Positions 50,640 to 60,327 of a DNA stretch of 64,000 bases are shown here, one piece after another (positions within the stretch are counted from its first letter, which is position 1; the number at the start of each line of letters is the position of its first letter). Location of the stretch: the NCBI RefSeq assembly GCF_002355275.1, contig NZ_CP023449.1:3574001-3638000 (forward strand), in the 5' to 3' direction. The notes beneath the pieces are model-generated. The model saw only the letters and a list, made by a program, of their open reading frames with translations. It did not search any database and was not told the DNA's origin. The stretch is from Rhizorhabdus dicambivorans (GTDB lineage Bacteria > Pseudomonadota > Alphaproteobacteria > Sphingomonadales > Sphingomonadaceae). Position numbers and translations under genes: made by a program.

Positions 50640-51950
50640 CTATTTGTCCAGTTCGGTCCAGTCCTTGAACGGCAGGTGATAGAGCATGTCCATCACCTCC
50701 AGCTGCATGCCGGTCGGCTCCACCGCGGTCGAGTTCCACAGCATCCCCACCCCGGCCTTCAGCAGCGGATCGAACAGGATCAGCGAGCGATAGCCGGCGA
50801 CGGCACCGCGATGGCCGATCACCTGCCGGCCCTGATAATGCCAGATCCGCCAGCCCAGGCCGTAGCTCGCTTCCTTCAGCGACTGGTCCAGCTCGCGCTG
50901 GCGGTGGATCGAAAAGGTACGGATGCGGGGCGAATGAATCTCCTTCAGCAGCCGCTTCGACAGCACCCGCGGCGCCTCGCCCATCTGCGCACGCATCCAG
51001 ATGCCTAGGTCGATGATCGAGCTGTTCACCCCGCCCGCCGCCGGCGTCCGGTAATAGGCCTCGGCCACCTTGAGCTCGCGCCGTCCCTCATGCGGCCGCG
51101 CCCAGTTGGGGGAGGACATCAGCCCCTCGCGCGTCGTCGTCGCCGATTGCATGCCCAGCGGCCCGAACAGTTCCTGCTGGGTCAGCTCGGCATAGCTCTT
51201 GCGCCCGGCATTCTCGGCCGCCTCGCTCGCCGCGTCATAGGCGATGTTCTGATAGCTGTAGCATTTGCCCGGCGGGCACAGCAGCGGGATCTGGTTCAGC
51301 CGCCCGCGTATCTCCTTGGGGTCGCGCCCGTCCTCCAGGTCCTGGTCATAGGCGTTCTTCCAGATGCCCAGGCTCTGCGACAGCAGGTTGTCGATCGTCG
51401 CGACCTCCTGCGCATTCTCCGGCAGCTTCAGCGACGGCGCCCAGCGCGACACCGGATCGCGCAGCGACAGCTTCTTCTCCTGGGCCATCTTGGCGAGCAG
51501 GGTCGCGGCGACGCCCTTGGACACCGATGCCCAGCGGAACACGGTGTGCGCATCCACCGGCCGCCCTTCCTCGCCGTCGGTGGTCACGCCATAGCCCTTG
51601 GCGAAGCTGATCTGCCCGTTCTCGATGGTGACGATGGCGACGCCCACCACCGATCGCTTGTCCGCCAGCTGGCGCATCCGCCGATCTAGCCGGCCATAGT
51701 CGATCCTCAGCGGGCCCGGCTTGCTGATCCCGATCCGGCTCAGGTCGACCGACAGGCGCTCGGCGCCGGGTTTCGGCGCGGCCTCCTGCGCGCGGCGCAG
51801 ATACAGGCCGCCCGCCGCGATGAAGGCGATCAGCACCGCCACGATCACCACCGCCGCGACGACCAGGCCGCGTTCGATCTGGATGACGGTGGGAACGGGC
51901 CGTTCGCTCGGCGCGGTGAAATCGTTTCTTGGGTCGTTGTCGGGATTCAC
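50640..51950 (-). CDS. serine hydrolase of the beta-lactamase/penicillin-binding family
   Basis: A 436-residue membrane-anchored protein: a hydrophobic segment at about 28-50, then a class C beta-lactamase-like domain with SVSK (Ser142, Lys145), a YQN motif near residue 220 and HRG near the end. It likely acts on peptidoglycan or esters in the periplasm. The start is GTG at 51950. Confidence 0.88.
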   Translation of the reverse strand: MNPDNDPRNDFTAPSERPVPTVIQIERGLVVAAVVIVAVLIAFIAAGGLYLRRAQEAAPKPGAERLSVDLSRIGISKPGPLRIDYGRLDRRMRQLADKRSVVGVAIVTIENGQISFAKGYGVTTDGEEGRPVDAHTVFRWASVSKGVAATLLAKMAQEKKLSLRDPVSRWAPSLKLPENAQEVATIDNLLSQSLGIWKNAYDQDLEDGRDPKEIRGRLNQIPLLCPPGKCYSYQNIAYDAASEAAENAGRKSYAELTQQELFGPLGMQSATTTREGLMSSPNWARPHEGRRELKVAEAYYRTPAAGGVNSSIIDLGIWMRAQMGEAPRVLSKRLLKEIHSPRIRTFSIHRQRELDQSLKEASYGLGWRIWHYQGRQVIGHRGAVAGYRSLILFDPLLKAGVGMLWNSTAVEPTGMQLEVMDMLYHLPFKDWTELDK

Positions 51951-52271
51951 GGATCAGGATCGGACCACATTGGGAAGGGAAAGCGGGTTTAGCAGGTCGG
52001 GCGGAGAGCGCCCGCGCTGCGAAGCACCGCTCGGCCCGTCACATGCACCATCCGGCGCGGCACCGAAAGAGCCCCCGGCGGATATTTTCCGCGCGGCGCC
52101 GTTGCCCCCTTCCGCCGTTCAAATCCTGCCGCACCGCAGCATAAATAGCCGGAAATGCGCCATTATTGCCACAGCAAGTCGGTAATCTCCCGGATTATTC
52201 GCCCGGACCGGCGCGCCGGCCGTTGACCGCCCCCCGGCCATGCGACAGGACGGCCCGGAAGAGGAGCCGTG
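51951..52271. other. intergenic stretch without recognisable feature
   Basis: About 320 bases containing the promoters of the serine hydrolase (minus) and the monooxygenase-like gene (plus). I see no gene, repeat or hairpin of note; the first 200 bases are moderately GC-rich. Confidence 0.5.
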
Positions 52272-52607
52272 ATGATCAAGGAACTTGCGGAAATCGACAT
52301 CAAGCCCGGTTGTGAGCAGGCCTTCGAACAGGCCGCCGTCCAGGCTCGGGAGCTGTTCCTCGCCTCGAAGGGCTGCATCGCTTTCCGCCTCCATCGCTCG
52401 CTCGAACAGCCCAGCCGCTACCGGATGTTCGTCGAGTGGGAGACGATCGAGGATCACATGATCGAGTTCCGCAATTCGGACGCCTTCCTCGAATGGCGCA
52501 GGCTGTGCGGCCCCTATTTCCAGAGCCCACCCCGGGTCGAGCATCTCGTCATCATCGTCGAGGGCCGCAGCGAGGACGCGCCTGCCGACGTGCTGGCGGC
52601 GGAATAA
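52272..52607 (+). CDS. antibiotic biosynthesis monooxygenase (ABM)-domain protein
   Basis: A 111-residue ferredoxin-like ABM domain: IDIKPGCEQAFEQAAVQAR, GCIAFRLHRSLEQPSRYRMFVEWET, HMIEFRNSDAFLEW and PYF. Such small proteins act as quinol monooxygenases or haem-degrading enzymes, or bind ligands. GAGGAG precedes the ATG at 52272; a GTG directly before it is also in frame. Confidence 0.85.
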   Translation: MIKELAEIDIKPGCEQAFEQAAVQARELFLASKGCIAFRLHRSLEQPSRYRMFVEWETIEDHMIEFRNSDAFLEWRRLCGPYFQSPPRVEHLVIIVEGRSEDAPADVLAAE

Positions 52608-52640
52608 GCGGCGCGCACCCTACCCCTCGGTGCATCCCGC

Positions 52641-52696
52641 ACCCTCTCTTCGTCATTCCCGCACTCTCTCTTCGTCATTCCCGCGGAGGCGGGAAT
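52641..52696. repeat. 22-base tandem repeat plus palindrome
   Basis: Two adjacent copies of a 22-base unit (ACCCTCTCTTCGTCATTCCCGC and ACTCTCTCTTCGTCATTCCCGC, given here only by positions 52641-52662 and 52663-52684), then ATTCCCGC-GGAG-GCGGGAAT at 52677-52696. Confidence 0.75.
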
Positions 52697-52811
52697 CCAC
52701 CGGGCAACCATCTCCAGACCATGAGGCGTTCGGCCAAACCGCCGCGCGGATGGCCTCTGTAGAGAGATACCAGCGAGAGGCGGGCCGAAGCCCTCTCACC
52801 CTTTTTCTCCC

Positions 52812-53282
52812 TCACCCTTCCTCGGTATAGCGCGTCCCGTCGCGATGCCGGTAAAACCCCTCCCCGGCCCGCGCGACCATGTCGATATCCGGATAATCGC
52901 AGGCATCCTCATCGGGCCGCCGCGTCCCTACCTCCAGATAGACGGCCTCCCGCCCGCTCCGGTTCTGCAGATGGTGCGCCCGGGCGGGATCGCCCGCCTT
53001 CCACCCGATGCAGTCGCCTGCGCGCAGCACATGCTCGCCCGTCTCCTCGACCGCGACCACCTCGCCTTCCAGCACCATCACGAATTCGTCCTCGACCGTG
53101 TGCCAGTGCCGCTGGCTGGACCATTTGCCCGGCGGCAATCGCACCAGGTTCACCCCGAAATCACTCAGCCCCGCCGCATCCCCCAGCTTCCGCCAGGTCG
53201 CTCCGATGCAGATATCCCTGAACGGATGCGGATAGCTGCACCCGCTGCTCAACGGGATGGAGTCGAGATCGAGCTTGGGCAT
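52812..53282 (-). CDS. cupin-domain protein
   Basis: A 156-residue single cupin. RHWHTVEDEFVMVLEGEVV is motif 1 with its HxH pair and Glu, and GDCIGWKAGDPARAHHLQN is motif 2 with a His. It resembles the DddQ/oxalate-binding-like small cupins of unknown function. AAGGAG precedes the start at 53282; a much longer open frame upstream is not used. Confidence 0.85.
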   Translation of the reverse strand: MPKLDLDSIPLSSGCSYPHPFRDICIGATWRKLGDAAGLSDFGVNLVRLPPGKWSSQRHWHTVEDEFVMVLEGEVVAVEETGEHVLRAGDCIGWKAGDPARAHHLQNRSGREAVYLEVGTRRPDEDACDYPDIDMVARAGEGFYRHRDGTRYTEEG

Positions 53283-53453
53283 GACGGCACTCCTTCTCGG
53301 CATTGGGAAAGCGGGCATCCTCCCTCCGCCATCCCGGATGTGAAGGAAGGTGCCGCACTCTCCTCTTAACGCCGCGTCAACCACCAACCGCAAGCCGATG
53401 TTCACCCGCCGATGCGACGGTGGCCGTAACGACATGATCAGGATGGGTTTGCC

Positions 53454-53612
53454 GTGCGGAGATTGCTGACGCTGCTGGATGACATCAGGGGCCTGGCCGC
53501 CATCGAATATGGCCTCGGCCTCGCGCTGGTGGCGATCGTGTCGATCACCGCCTGGGGCGCGGTCGGCAGCCAGGGCACGCCGGAGCCGGCCCCGGCACAC
53601 CGGGCAGCCTGA
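53454..53612 (+). CDS. Flp-type (type IVb) pilin, short
   Basis: A 52-residue frame from GTG: VRRLLTLLDDIRGLAAIEYG, then GLALVAIVSITAWGAVGSQGT. A Gly before LAAIEY gives the processing site of Flp pilins, placing the Glu at position 5 of the mature protein, and the hydrophobic segment follows. AGGATGGG precedes the start. No tad or cpa genes are nearby, so it is an orphan. Confidence 0.72.
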   Translation: MRRLLTLLDDIRGLAAIEYGLGLALVAIVSITAWGAVGSQGTPEPAPAHRAA

Positions 53613-53652
53613 TCGCCCACCGTCCCACCTCGCCATCATTCCGCCACCGTCA

Positions 53653-53671
53653 CCCCGGGCCTGACCCGGGG
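53653..53671. repeat. intergenic palindrome (CCCGGG type)
   Basis: CCCCGGG-CCTGA-CCCGGGG after GTCA, the same family as 42920-42938. Confidence 0.75.
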
Positions 53672-53827
53672 TCCCGCCATTCCCTTCCGATCGCGGTACA
53701 TAGTCGTTGCGGTGAGAGGGCAACGGGGCCAAACATTCCCTCAACCCCATCGAAGCTGTAATCATGTGGCATGGCCGCCGCAGACGATGACCGAAACTGA
53801 AAGCTATTTGCGCGCGCCTGCGCCATT

Positions 53828-54160
53828 TTGGCGGGTCAGGCAAATGGACACGCATTGCCGATAATTCGGAAATTGGCTTCTCGGAACTTCGCTCCCGCCA
53901 TTACTGTGCTCAGCGACTATGTCAGCGATGGCAAAGCTATCGCGCTTCTCCGCAGGTCAGCGCGCCGGGGTGATGCTACATCGGCTTATAACCTGGCCAT
54001 CACCCACCGAAACCGAGGTGACATGCTTGGATACCGGATCGGGCTGCGACACGCGGCAAGGCTCGACTCGGATGCGGCGCAGGAACTTCGCAACTTCAAG
54101 ACGCGGTTCCCCGAAAAGGTGATGAGCAAATTCAACAGGCTCGCTCCGGAAAGCGAATGA
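53828..54160 (+). CDS. hypothetical protein (Sel1-like)
   Basis: A 110-residue frame. The middle LLRRSARRGDATSAYNLAITHRNRGD resembles a Sel1/TPR helix pair. The start is unclear (TTG), and the codon use is less GC-rich than in the neighbours. It may be the remains of a longer gene. Confidence 0.35.
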   Translation: MAGQANGHALPIIRKLASRNFAPAITVLSDYVSDGKAIALLRRSARRGDATSAYNLAITHRNRGDMLGYRIGLRHAARLDSDAAQELRNFKTRFPEKVMSKFNRLAPESE

Positions 54161-54262
54161 CGCTCCAGGATTTTACGTTTTCAGGATTTGGGTAGCGGGC
54201 GGCGCATTATCCACAAACTGCCTGCCGCCCATTGCCAGGCCTATGCCAAGTTCCTGCTCGCC

Positions 54263-54607
54263 CTACCGGTCGACAACCCACCTCTTGCCCGCCCAATATA
54301 GGGACATCGTCCCCTGCTGCTGGACGAAGCCACCCCCTTCATAGCTTATCCTGATCCGGCATCCGGATCGGGTGGCTCTCACGAACCTATACAGCGGCAC
54401 GCCCTTCTGCATGACGTCGCCCCGTTGATAGGGCTGGCCCCTGTCGGCCATGACGTTTCCGATCGCCTCCACGACGCCCCGAGGAAGATCCGCCTTTCGC
54501 TGATAGCTCTGTTCGTCCTGCTTTCCGCAAATGCCTGCGGCGCTGCCGGGACCTGCTCCAGAACCGATCGGCAGGAACATCATCAAGGAAAGAACCCCTC
54601 GTCTCAT
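54263..54607 (-). CDS. hypothetical secreted protein
   Basis: About 114 residues from ATG 54607: a short hydrophobic N-terminus (MRRGVLSLMMFLPIGSGAG) suggests export, then CGKQDEQSYQRKADLP, and a C-terminal half (YEGGGFVQQQGTMSLYWAGKRWVVDR) with several aromatic residues. I do not recognise the family. The start is uncertain. Confidence 0.45.
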   Translation of the reverse strand: MRRGVLSLMMFLPIGSGAGPGSAAGICGKQDEQSYQRKADLPRGVVEAIGNVMADRGQPYQRGDVMQKGVPLYRFVRATRSGCRIRISYEGGGFVQQQGTMSLYWAGKRWVVDR

Positions 54608-54986
54608 CAGGCAACAATCTATCAGCGCAGCAGGCGTCCGCAACGGAACGATCATCGAAGATGATCTGGCACTCAACCAACGCCGCCAAGAGGGATAGGG
54701 GCGATTTGAGCCGGGTTCGGCCGCAATTGTCCGGAGGCGACAATAGGGATGGCTACCCGCCACCGCCCCCATCCACAGCCTAAGCGCAAATACCTAAGTA
54801 GCCGCCACGTCGTTTCCAAACCAGCACGGGCACGTTCCATCCGTGCAGGAGTCGTGCGAGCCCGTACGGGGCCTCGCCCGCAGGGAACGATAGTCCGCTT
54901 ATGACGGCATTGGACGCCATCACCACCGGACAGGGCGGCGTACACACCGCCGCACCCCGTCCCGTGCGGCCCCACGAGTACTCGTG

Positions 54987-56126
54987 ATGCCTGGCGCCCG
55001 GCTGACCGAGGATGTCTACGCCGAACTGGTCTGCTCGCTGTTCGAAACGCTGGTGCCGACGATCATCATGGCGATCAGCTTCCTGCTGGTCGGCTGCTGG
55101 ATCGTCTCGCAGCGGCCCGATCCGCTGCTGTTCCTGTTCTTCATGCTGGCGTCGGTCGCCGCGATGTGGCGCATCGCCCTCCTCCTCTTCTACCGGCACG
55201 AGGTGCAGGCAAAGGGTTTCGGCGCCGTCCGCGCGGGCCAGCTGGAGCGGCGGTTCGCCCTTCCCTATTTCGCCTTTGCCCTGTTTTTCGGGCTGTTCGC
55301 GGCACGGGGCTTCTTCGTCGGTGCCAATGAGCACCGGCTGCTGATCGTCGGGCTGATCTTCGGCTATGGCGCGGGGGTCGCGGCCGGGATCTCGCTGCGG
55401 CCATGGATCGGTATCCCCAGTGCCCTGATCGCCATCGTCCCGATGATCGTCGCCAGCTTCCTCGTACCCCAGCGCTGGAGCACCGGCCTGCTCACCCTCG
55501 CCTTCCTGCTCGGCGGGATCGAGAATATGCTGCGCCGCTATCAGGCCGCCTCGCGCCAGTTCGCGATGCAGCGGCTGCTGGCGACGATCGGCCGGCGCGA
55601 TGAACTGACGGGCCTTTCCAACACCGTCAGGCTGCGTGAGCGGTTCGCCGAGATCACCGCGTCGACACCGCGCGCCGAAACCATCGCGGTCCACGTCCTC
55701 ATTCTCGACGGGATCGAGGCGGTGAACGAAAGCCATGGCTATCCGGCGGGCGACGCCGTTCTCCAGGCGGCCGGCGAACGGCTCGACCGGCTGATGGTCG
55801 GCCGCAGACTGGCTGCGCGGCTGGGCGGCGTCATCTTCGCCGTCGTCCAGCCCGAGTTGTTGCAGCCCCGCCGCGCCGAGGAACTGGCCGGCGAGATGGT
55901 CGCAGCGGTCAGCCGTCCCTATACCGTGGGCCGTGCCGAGTTCGTCATTCGCGCCCATGTCGGATACGCGATCGACGTCCAGCAGGGCGCGGATCTGGAC
56001 AGCCTTCTCAAGAAGGCGGAGGAAGCCGCGCACCGCGCCCGCCAGGACAGCCGCGACATCGTCGAACATAGCCGGCCGACCTGGGCGATGGATTCGCTCG
56101 CCCGCGGTGGCCCCCGCTTCGCCTGA
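54987..56126 (+). CDS. membrane protein with degenerate GGDEF domain
   Basis: A 379-residue protein: six or so hydrophobic segments in the first 180 residues, then a GGDEF-like domain (about 200-370) beginning RDELTGLSNTVRL. The signature motif reads LGGVIF at 279-284 instead of GGDEF/GGEEF, so the metal-binding acidic pair is lost and cyclase activity is unlikely. It may bind c-di-GMP, GTP or another protein. ATG at 54987; a GTG one codon upstream is possible. Confidence 0.85.
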   Translation: MPGARLTEDVYAELVCSLFETLVPTIIMAISFLLVGCWIVSQRPDPLLFLFFMLASVAAMWRIALLLFYRHEVQAKGFGAVRAGQLERRFALPYFAFALFFGLFAARGFFVGANEHRLLIVGLIFGYGAGVAAGISLRPWIGIPSALIAIVPMIVASFLVPQRWSTGLLTLAFLLGGIENMLRRYQAASRQFAMQRLLATIGRRDELTGLSNTVRLRERFAEITASTPRAETIAVHVLILDGIEAVNESHGYPAGDAVLQAAGERLDRLMVGRRLAARLGGVIFAVVQPELLQPRRAEELAGEMVAAVSRPYTVGRAEFVIRAHVGYAIDVQQGADLDSLLKKAEEAAHRARQDSRDIVEHSRPTWAMDSLARGGPRFA

Positions 56127-56319
56127 ACGGCACTTCGCAGAATTTGTTCTTATTTTGTTCTTGAATTTCACCTCAGGAAATGCCATGTTTGGCCGGTCCT
56201 GAACCAACGGGGATCATCCAGGATCGTGCAGCCCTCCATCCTCGCCGCATCGCGGCGCCCGCACCCGCGCCGGCACGCCCTGCCGCTCCCCCGCCGTCCA
56301 CGGCCACCGGCGCTGCCGC

Positions 56320-56600
56320 ATGCACGGCGGCAGGGGCAGCGGCGCGCCGCGTGGCAACCGCAATGCCTGGAAGCGTGGCGTGCGCTCCGCCTGGTTTCGG
56401 GAGATCAGCTGTTATGTGCGCGAAAGCGGTCGCTTCACCCGGCTCGCCAATGACATGCTGCGGCTGCAGACGGCCCGGCGGAAGGCCGCCGATGCCGCAC
56501 GGCGGGCGCGGCTCTGCGAGGGACGACGTGCCGAGAAAAATAAAAAACGCACGATCAACCCCATGCACCCGGGAATTCGGCCTGCTTCACCCCTTTTCCC
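56320..56600 (+). other. possible remnant of a small GAPRGNRNA-type protein
   Basis: From ATG 56320 the frame reads GSGAPRGNRNAWKRGV, a motif of a small protein family of unknown function common in sphingomonads, followed by FTRLANDMLRLQTARRK. The frame has no stop here and runs into the repeat at 56601-56696 and beyond across thiSG in antisense, so the real C-terminus is gone or the gene is broken. Confidence 0.4.
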
Positions 56601-56696
56601 GTCGCTCCTGCGAAGGCAGGAGCCCATGTCTCTCGCCTCCTCGATGGCGCCTGACATGGGAACGGACATGGCTTCCCGCCTCTGCGGGAATGACGA
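56601..56696. repeat. long intergenic repeat element, copy 3 (of 3)
   Basis: Core AGCCCATGTCTCTCGCC at 56630, CTGACATGG and GACATGG, ending in TTCCCGCCTCTGCGGGAA and TGACGA, the same layout as copies 1 and 2. It interrupts the frame at 56320. Confidence 0.7.
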
Positions 56697-56862
56697 GGCG
56701 GGCGCTGTTCTCGAACGAGGGCCGATCGACATTCTGTTCAGACCGGGTCGAAAATGGTGGTTTTCCGTGACCCGGAGCGCAGCATACTCAAATATATATG
56801 AGCACCGGAAGCACGGGAAACCGCCAATTTGCAGGCCGGTATGGGCTGAATGTCGATCGGCC

Positions 56863-57909
56863 CTAGATCAGCCCCGCCAGCGGGCTCGACGGATCGGCGT
56901 ACATGCGTCGCCCCATCCGCCCGGCGCGATAGGCGAGCCGTCCGCTCTCCACCGCCAGCTTCATCGCCGATGCCATCATCACCGGGTTCTTGGCCTCGGC
57001 GATCGCGGTGTTCATCAGCACGCCCGCGCAGCCCAGTTCCATCGCGGAGGACGCTTCGGAGGCGGTGCCGACGCCCGCATCGACCAGCACGGGCAGCTTG
57101 GTGCCCTCCACGATCAGGCGGATCGTCACCCGGTTCTGAATGCCCAGGCCCGATCCGATCGGCGCGCCCAGCGGCATGATCGCGACCGCGCCGGCATCTT
57201 CCAGACGCTTCGCCGCGATCGGATCGTCGACGCAATAGACCATCGGCTTGAAGCCTTCCTTGGCCAGTATCTCGGTGGCGCGCAGCGTCTCGACCATGTC
57301 GGGATAGAGCGTCTTGGCCTCGCCCAGCACCTCGAGCTTCACGAGGTCCCAGCCGCCCGCCTCGCGCGCCAGCCGCAGCGTGCGGATCGCCTCCTCGCCG
57401 GTGAAGCAGCCGGCGGTGTTCGGCAGATAGACGATCTTCTTCGGGTCGATGAAATCGGTCAGCATCGGCGCCTTGGGATCGGCGACATTCACCCGCCGCA
57501 CCGCGACGGTCACGATCTCGGCCCCCGACGCTTCGACCGCAGCAGCGTTCTGGGCGAAATCCTTGTACTTGCCGGTGCCGACGATCAGCCGCGACCTGAA
57601 GGTCCGCCCCGCCACCGTCCAGCTATCATCGTCCCCGCTGTCCACGCCCACCTGATGCTCCCCGTCGCCCCCCGCGACCGGATGGTCGCCACCACCAACG
57701 AAATGGACGATCTCAAGATCGTCCCCGTCCTCCAGCACGACCTGCCCGAGCGTGGAGCGCGGCACAACCTCCAGATTGCGTTCCACCGCGACCTTGGCCG
57801 GTTCCAGCCCCAGTTCCAGCGCCAGCTCGGCGATCGTCATACCCGCGATCACGCGGCGATGCTCGCCGTTGATACGGAGCTGGATCGTGCCGTCGGGGTT
57901 GGTCATCAT
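56863..57909 (-). CDS. ThiS-ThiG fusion: sulfur carrier and thiazole synthase
   Basis: A 348-residue single chain for thiazole formation in thiamine synthesis. Residues 1 to about 75 are ThiS ([25 protein letters not shown], ending [10 protein letters not shown]), then a linker, then ThiG from about 95 ([86 protein letters not shown]). ThiS normally needs a free C-terminal Gly-Gly, yet here it is internal. GAGGAG precedes the start at 57909. Confidence 0.93.
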   Translation of the reverse strand: MMTNPDGTIQLRINGEHRRVIAGMTIAELALELGLEPAKVAVERNLEVVPRSTLGQVVLEDGDDLEIVHFVGGGDHPVAGGDGEHQVGVDSGDDDSWTVAGRTFRSRLIVGTGKYKDFAQNAAAVEASGAEIVTVAVRRVNVADPKAPMLTDFIDPKKIVYLPNTAGCFTGEEAIRTLRLAREAGGWDLVKLEVLGEAKTLYPDMVETLRATEILAKEGFKPMVYCVDDPIAAKRLEDAGAVAIMPLGAPIGSGLGIQNRVTIRLIVEGTKLPVLVDAGVGTASEASSAMELGCAGVLMNTAIAEAKNPVMMASAMKLAVESGRLAYRAGRMGRRMYADPSSPLAGLI

Positions 57910-58001
57910 GTCTCCTCGGCGCACCTGCTAATGCGCTTTCGCTTTCGGTCGGGGGGCCATATAGGGGTCCGGGTCGCAGCATCGCAACGGAAAGGCTTCG
58001 C

Positions 58002-58442
58002 GTGGCGGATCGTCCGGTCATCTATGTGCTCAACGGCCCCAACCTCAACATGCTCGGTACCCGTGAGCCCGAAATCTACGGGACGACCACGCTCGACGAC
58101 ATCGCCGGCATGCTGGAGGACCGCGCGCTCGAACTGGGGCTGGAGATCGACATGCGCCAGTCGAACCATGAGGGGCATCTGGTCGACTGGATCCAGGAGG
58201 CCAACGCCTCGGGCGCGAAGGCCGTCATCATCAATCCCGGCGCCTACACCCATACGTCGATCGCGCTGCATGACGCGATCAAGGGGGTGACGATCCCGGT
58301 GATCGAGGTCCATCTGTCGAACCCGCATGCCCGCGAGGCCTTCCGCCATGTGAGCTTCGTCGGACAGGCCGCGAAGGGCTCGATCATGGGCTTCGGCGCG
58401 CAAAGCTACATGCTGGCGCTGGACGCCGCCGCCCGACTCTGA
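58002..58442 (+). CDS. aroQ: 3-dehydroquinate dehydratase, type II
   Basis: A 146-residue dodecamer-forming enzyme of the shikimate pathway. [19 protein letters not shown] holds the catalytic Arg and Tyr, [13 protein letters not shown] the lid, and [16 protein letters not shown] the substrate His. GTG start with GGAAAGG upstream. It lies before accB and accC. Confidence 0.96.
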   Translation: MADRPVIYVLNGPNLNMLGTREPEIYGTTTLDDIAGMLEDRALELGLEIDMRQSNHEGHLVDWIQEANASGAKAVIINPGAYTHTSIALHDAIKGVTIPVIEVHLSNPHAREAFRHVSFVGQAAKGSIMGFGAQSYMLALDAAARL

Positions 58443-58482
58443 CAATGGCGTCCGCCACGGATCAACAATCTACGAGCAACTG

Positions 58483-58965
58483 ATGGCCGAACAATCGCAG
58501 GGGAAAGCAATGCAGGTCGATCCCGAACTGGTGCGCCAGCTTGCCACGCTGCTGGACGATACCAACCTGACCGAGATCGAGGTCCAGGACGGCGAGCGCC
58601 GCATCAAGGTGGCGCGCAACATCACGGTCGGCGCCGCCGCGCCGGTCTACGCCGCCCCGGCCGCTGCTGCAGCGCCCGCCCCTGCCGTCGCGGCGCAAGC
58701 CGCTGCCGCCCCTGAAGCGGCCGCCGATCACCCCGGCACGGTCAAGTCGCCGATGGTCGGCACCGCCTATCTGACGCCGGAGCCGGGCGGCAAGGCCTTC
58801 GTCAGCGTCGGCGACAAGGTGGCCGCCGGCCAGACCCTGCTGATCGTCGAGGCGATGAAGGTGATGAACGCGATCCCCGCGCCGCGTGCGGGCACGGTGA
58901 AGTCCCTGCTGGTCGAGAGCGGCCAGCCGGTGGAGTATGACCAGCCGCTCGTCGTCGTCGAGTAA
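58483..58965 (+). CDS. accB: acetyl-CoA carboxylase biotin carboxyl carrier protein
   Basis: A 160-residue BCCP: an N-terminal helical part, an Ala/Pro linker (52-80) and a C-terminal biotinyl domain with EAMKVMN, where Lys126 carries biotin. It shuttles carboxyl groups to acetyl-CoA in fatty acid synthesis. An alternative ATG at 58510 has the better ribosome site. accC follows six bases later. Confidence 0.95.
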   Translation: MAEQSQGKAMQVDPELVRQLATLLDDTNLTEIEVQDGERRIKVARNITVGAAAPVYAAPAAAAAPAPAVAAQAAAAPEAAADHPGTVKSPMVGTAYLTPEPGGKAFVSVGDKVAAGQTLLIVEAMKVMNAIPAPRAGTVKSLLVESGQPVEYDQPLVVVE

Positions 58966-58971
58966 ACGCAG

Positions 58972-60327
58972 ATGGCCATCAGCAAGGTCCTGATCGCGAA
59001 CCGGGGTGAGATCGCGCTCCGCATCCACCGCGCCTGCCATGAGATGGGCATCCAGACGGTCGCGGTCCATTCGACCGCCGATGCCGATGCGATGCACGTC
59101 CGGCTCGCCGACCAGTCGGTCTGCATCGGCCCGGCCCCTGCGTCGGAAAGCTATCTCAACATCCCCAGCATCATCGCGGCGGCCGAGATATCCGGCGCCG
59201 ACGCGATCCATCCGGGCTACGGTTTCCTGTCCGAGAACGCGATGTTCGCGGAGATCGTCGAATCGCACAACATGATCTGGATCGGGCCCAAGCCCGAGCA
59301 TATCCGGACGATGGGCGACAAGATCGAGGCGAAGACCACCGCCGCCAAGCTCGGCCTGCCGCTGGTGCCGGGATCGGACGGCCCGCTGACGTCGATCGAG
59401 GAGGCCCGCACGGTCGCGGCGCGCATCGGCTATCCGGTGATCATCAAGGCCGCCTCGGGCGGCGGCGGACGCGGCATGAAGGTCGTGAACGAGGAGAGCC
59501 AACTCGAAACGCTGATGGCGCAGGCCGGCAGCGAGGCGAAGGCGGCGTTCGGCGATGCGACCGTCTATATGGAAAAATATCTCGGCGATCCGCGCCACAT
59601 CGAGTTCCAGGTATTCGGTGACGGCAAGGGCAACGCCATCCATGTCGGCGAGCGCGACTGTTCGCTCCAGCGCCGCCACCAGAAGGTGCTGGAGGAGGCC
59701 CCCTCCCCCGTCATCAGCCACGCCCAGCGCAACGAGATGGGCGCGATCGTCGCCCGCGCCATGGCCGATATGGGCTATCGCGGCGCCGGCACGATCGAGT
59801 TCCTCTACGAGAATGGCGAGTTCTACTTCATCGAGATGAACACCCGCCTGCAGGTCGAGCATCCGGTGACCGAGGCCATCACCGGCCTCGATCTGGTCCG
59901 CGAGCAGATCCGCATCGCCGAGGGCAAGCCGCTTTCGGTCGCCCAGGAGGATCTGGAGTTCCGCGGCCATGCGATCGAATGCCGCATCAATGCCGAGGAT
60001 TGGCGCACATTCGCGCCGAGCCCCGGCACGGTGAAGGCCTTCCACGCGCCGGGCGGCATGCACGTCCGCGTCGATAGCGGCATCTACGCCGGCTATCGCA
60101 TCCCGCCTTATTATGATTCGATGATCGCCAAGCTGATCGTCTACGGGCGGGACCGCGAGGGCTGCTTGCGCCGCCTGCGCCGCGCGCTCGAGGAGTTCGT
60201 GGTCGAGGGCGTCAAGACGACCATCCCGCTCCACCAGGCGCTGCTCGACGATCCCGAATTCCAGAAGGGCGACTATACTATCAAGTGGCTCGAGCAATGG
60301 CTCGCGAAGCAGGGGCCGGCGGCATGA
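58972..60327 (+). CDS. accC: acetyl-CoA carboxylase biotin carboxylase subunit
   Basis: A 451-residue ATP-grasp enzyme that carboxylates biotin on Acc[47 protein letters not shown] and [18 protein letters not shown]. Follows accB; its stop overlaps the ArsC-family start (ATGA). Confidence 0.97.
   Translation: MAISKVLIANRGEIALRIHRACHEMGIQTVAVHSTADADAMHVRLADQSVCIGPAPASESYLNIPSIIAAAEISGADAIHPGYGFLSENAMFAEIVESHNMIWIGPKPEHIRTMGDKIEAKTTAAKLGLPLVPGSDGPLTSIEEARTVAARIGYPVIIKAASGGGGRGMKVVNEESQLETLMAQAGSEAKAAFGDATVYMEKYLGDPRHIEFQVFGDGKGNAIHVGERDCSLQRRHQKVLEEAPSPVISHAQRNEMGAIVARAMADMGYRGAGTIEFLYENGEFYFIEMNTRLQVEHPVTEAITGLDLVREQIRIAEGKPLSVAQEDLEFRGHAIECRINAEDWRTFAPSPGTVKAFHAPGGMHVRVDSGIYAGYRIPPYYDSMIAKLIVYGRDREGCLRRLRRALEEFVVEGVKTTIPLHQALLDDPEFQKGDYTIKWLEQWLAKQGPAA

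Noticed and set aside
52641-52684. Two tandem 22-base units as a mini-CRISPR
   Set aside because: The units abut without spacers and belong to the TCATTCCCGC palindrome family.
56320-58290. A 656-codon plus-strand frame through thiSG
   Set aside because: It crosses a repeat element and runs antisense over thiSG and in another frame over aroQ. Only the first part could be a real gene remnant.
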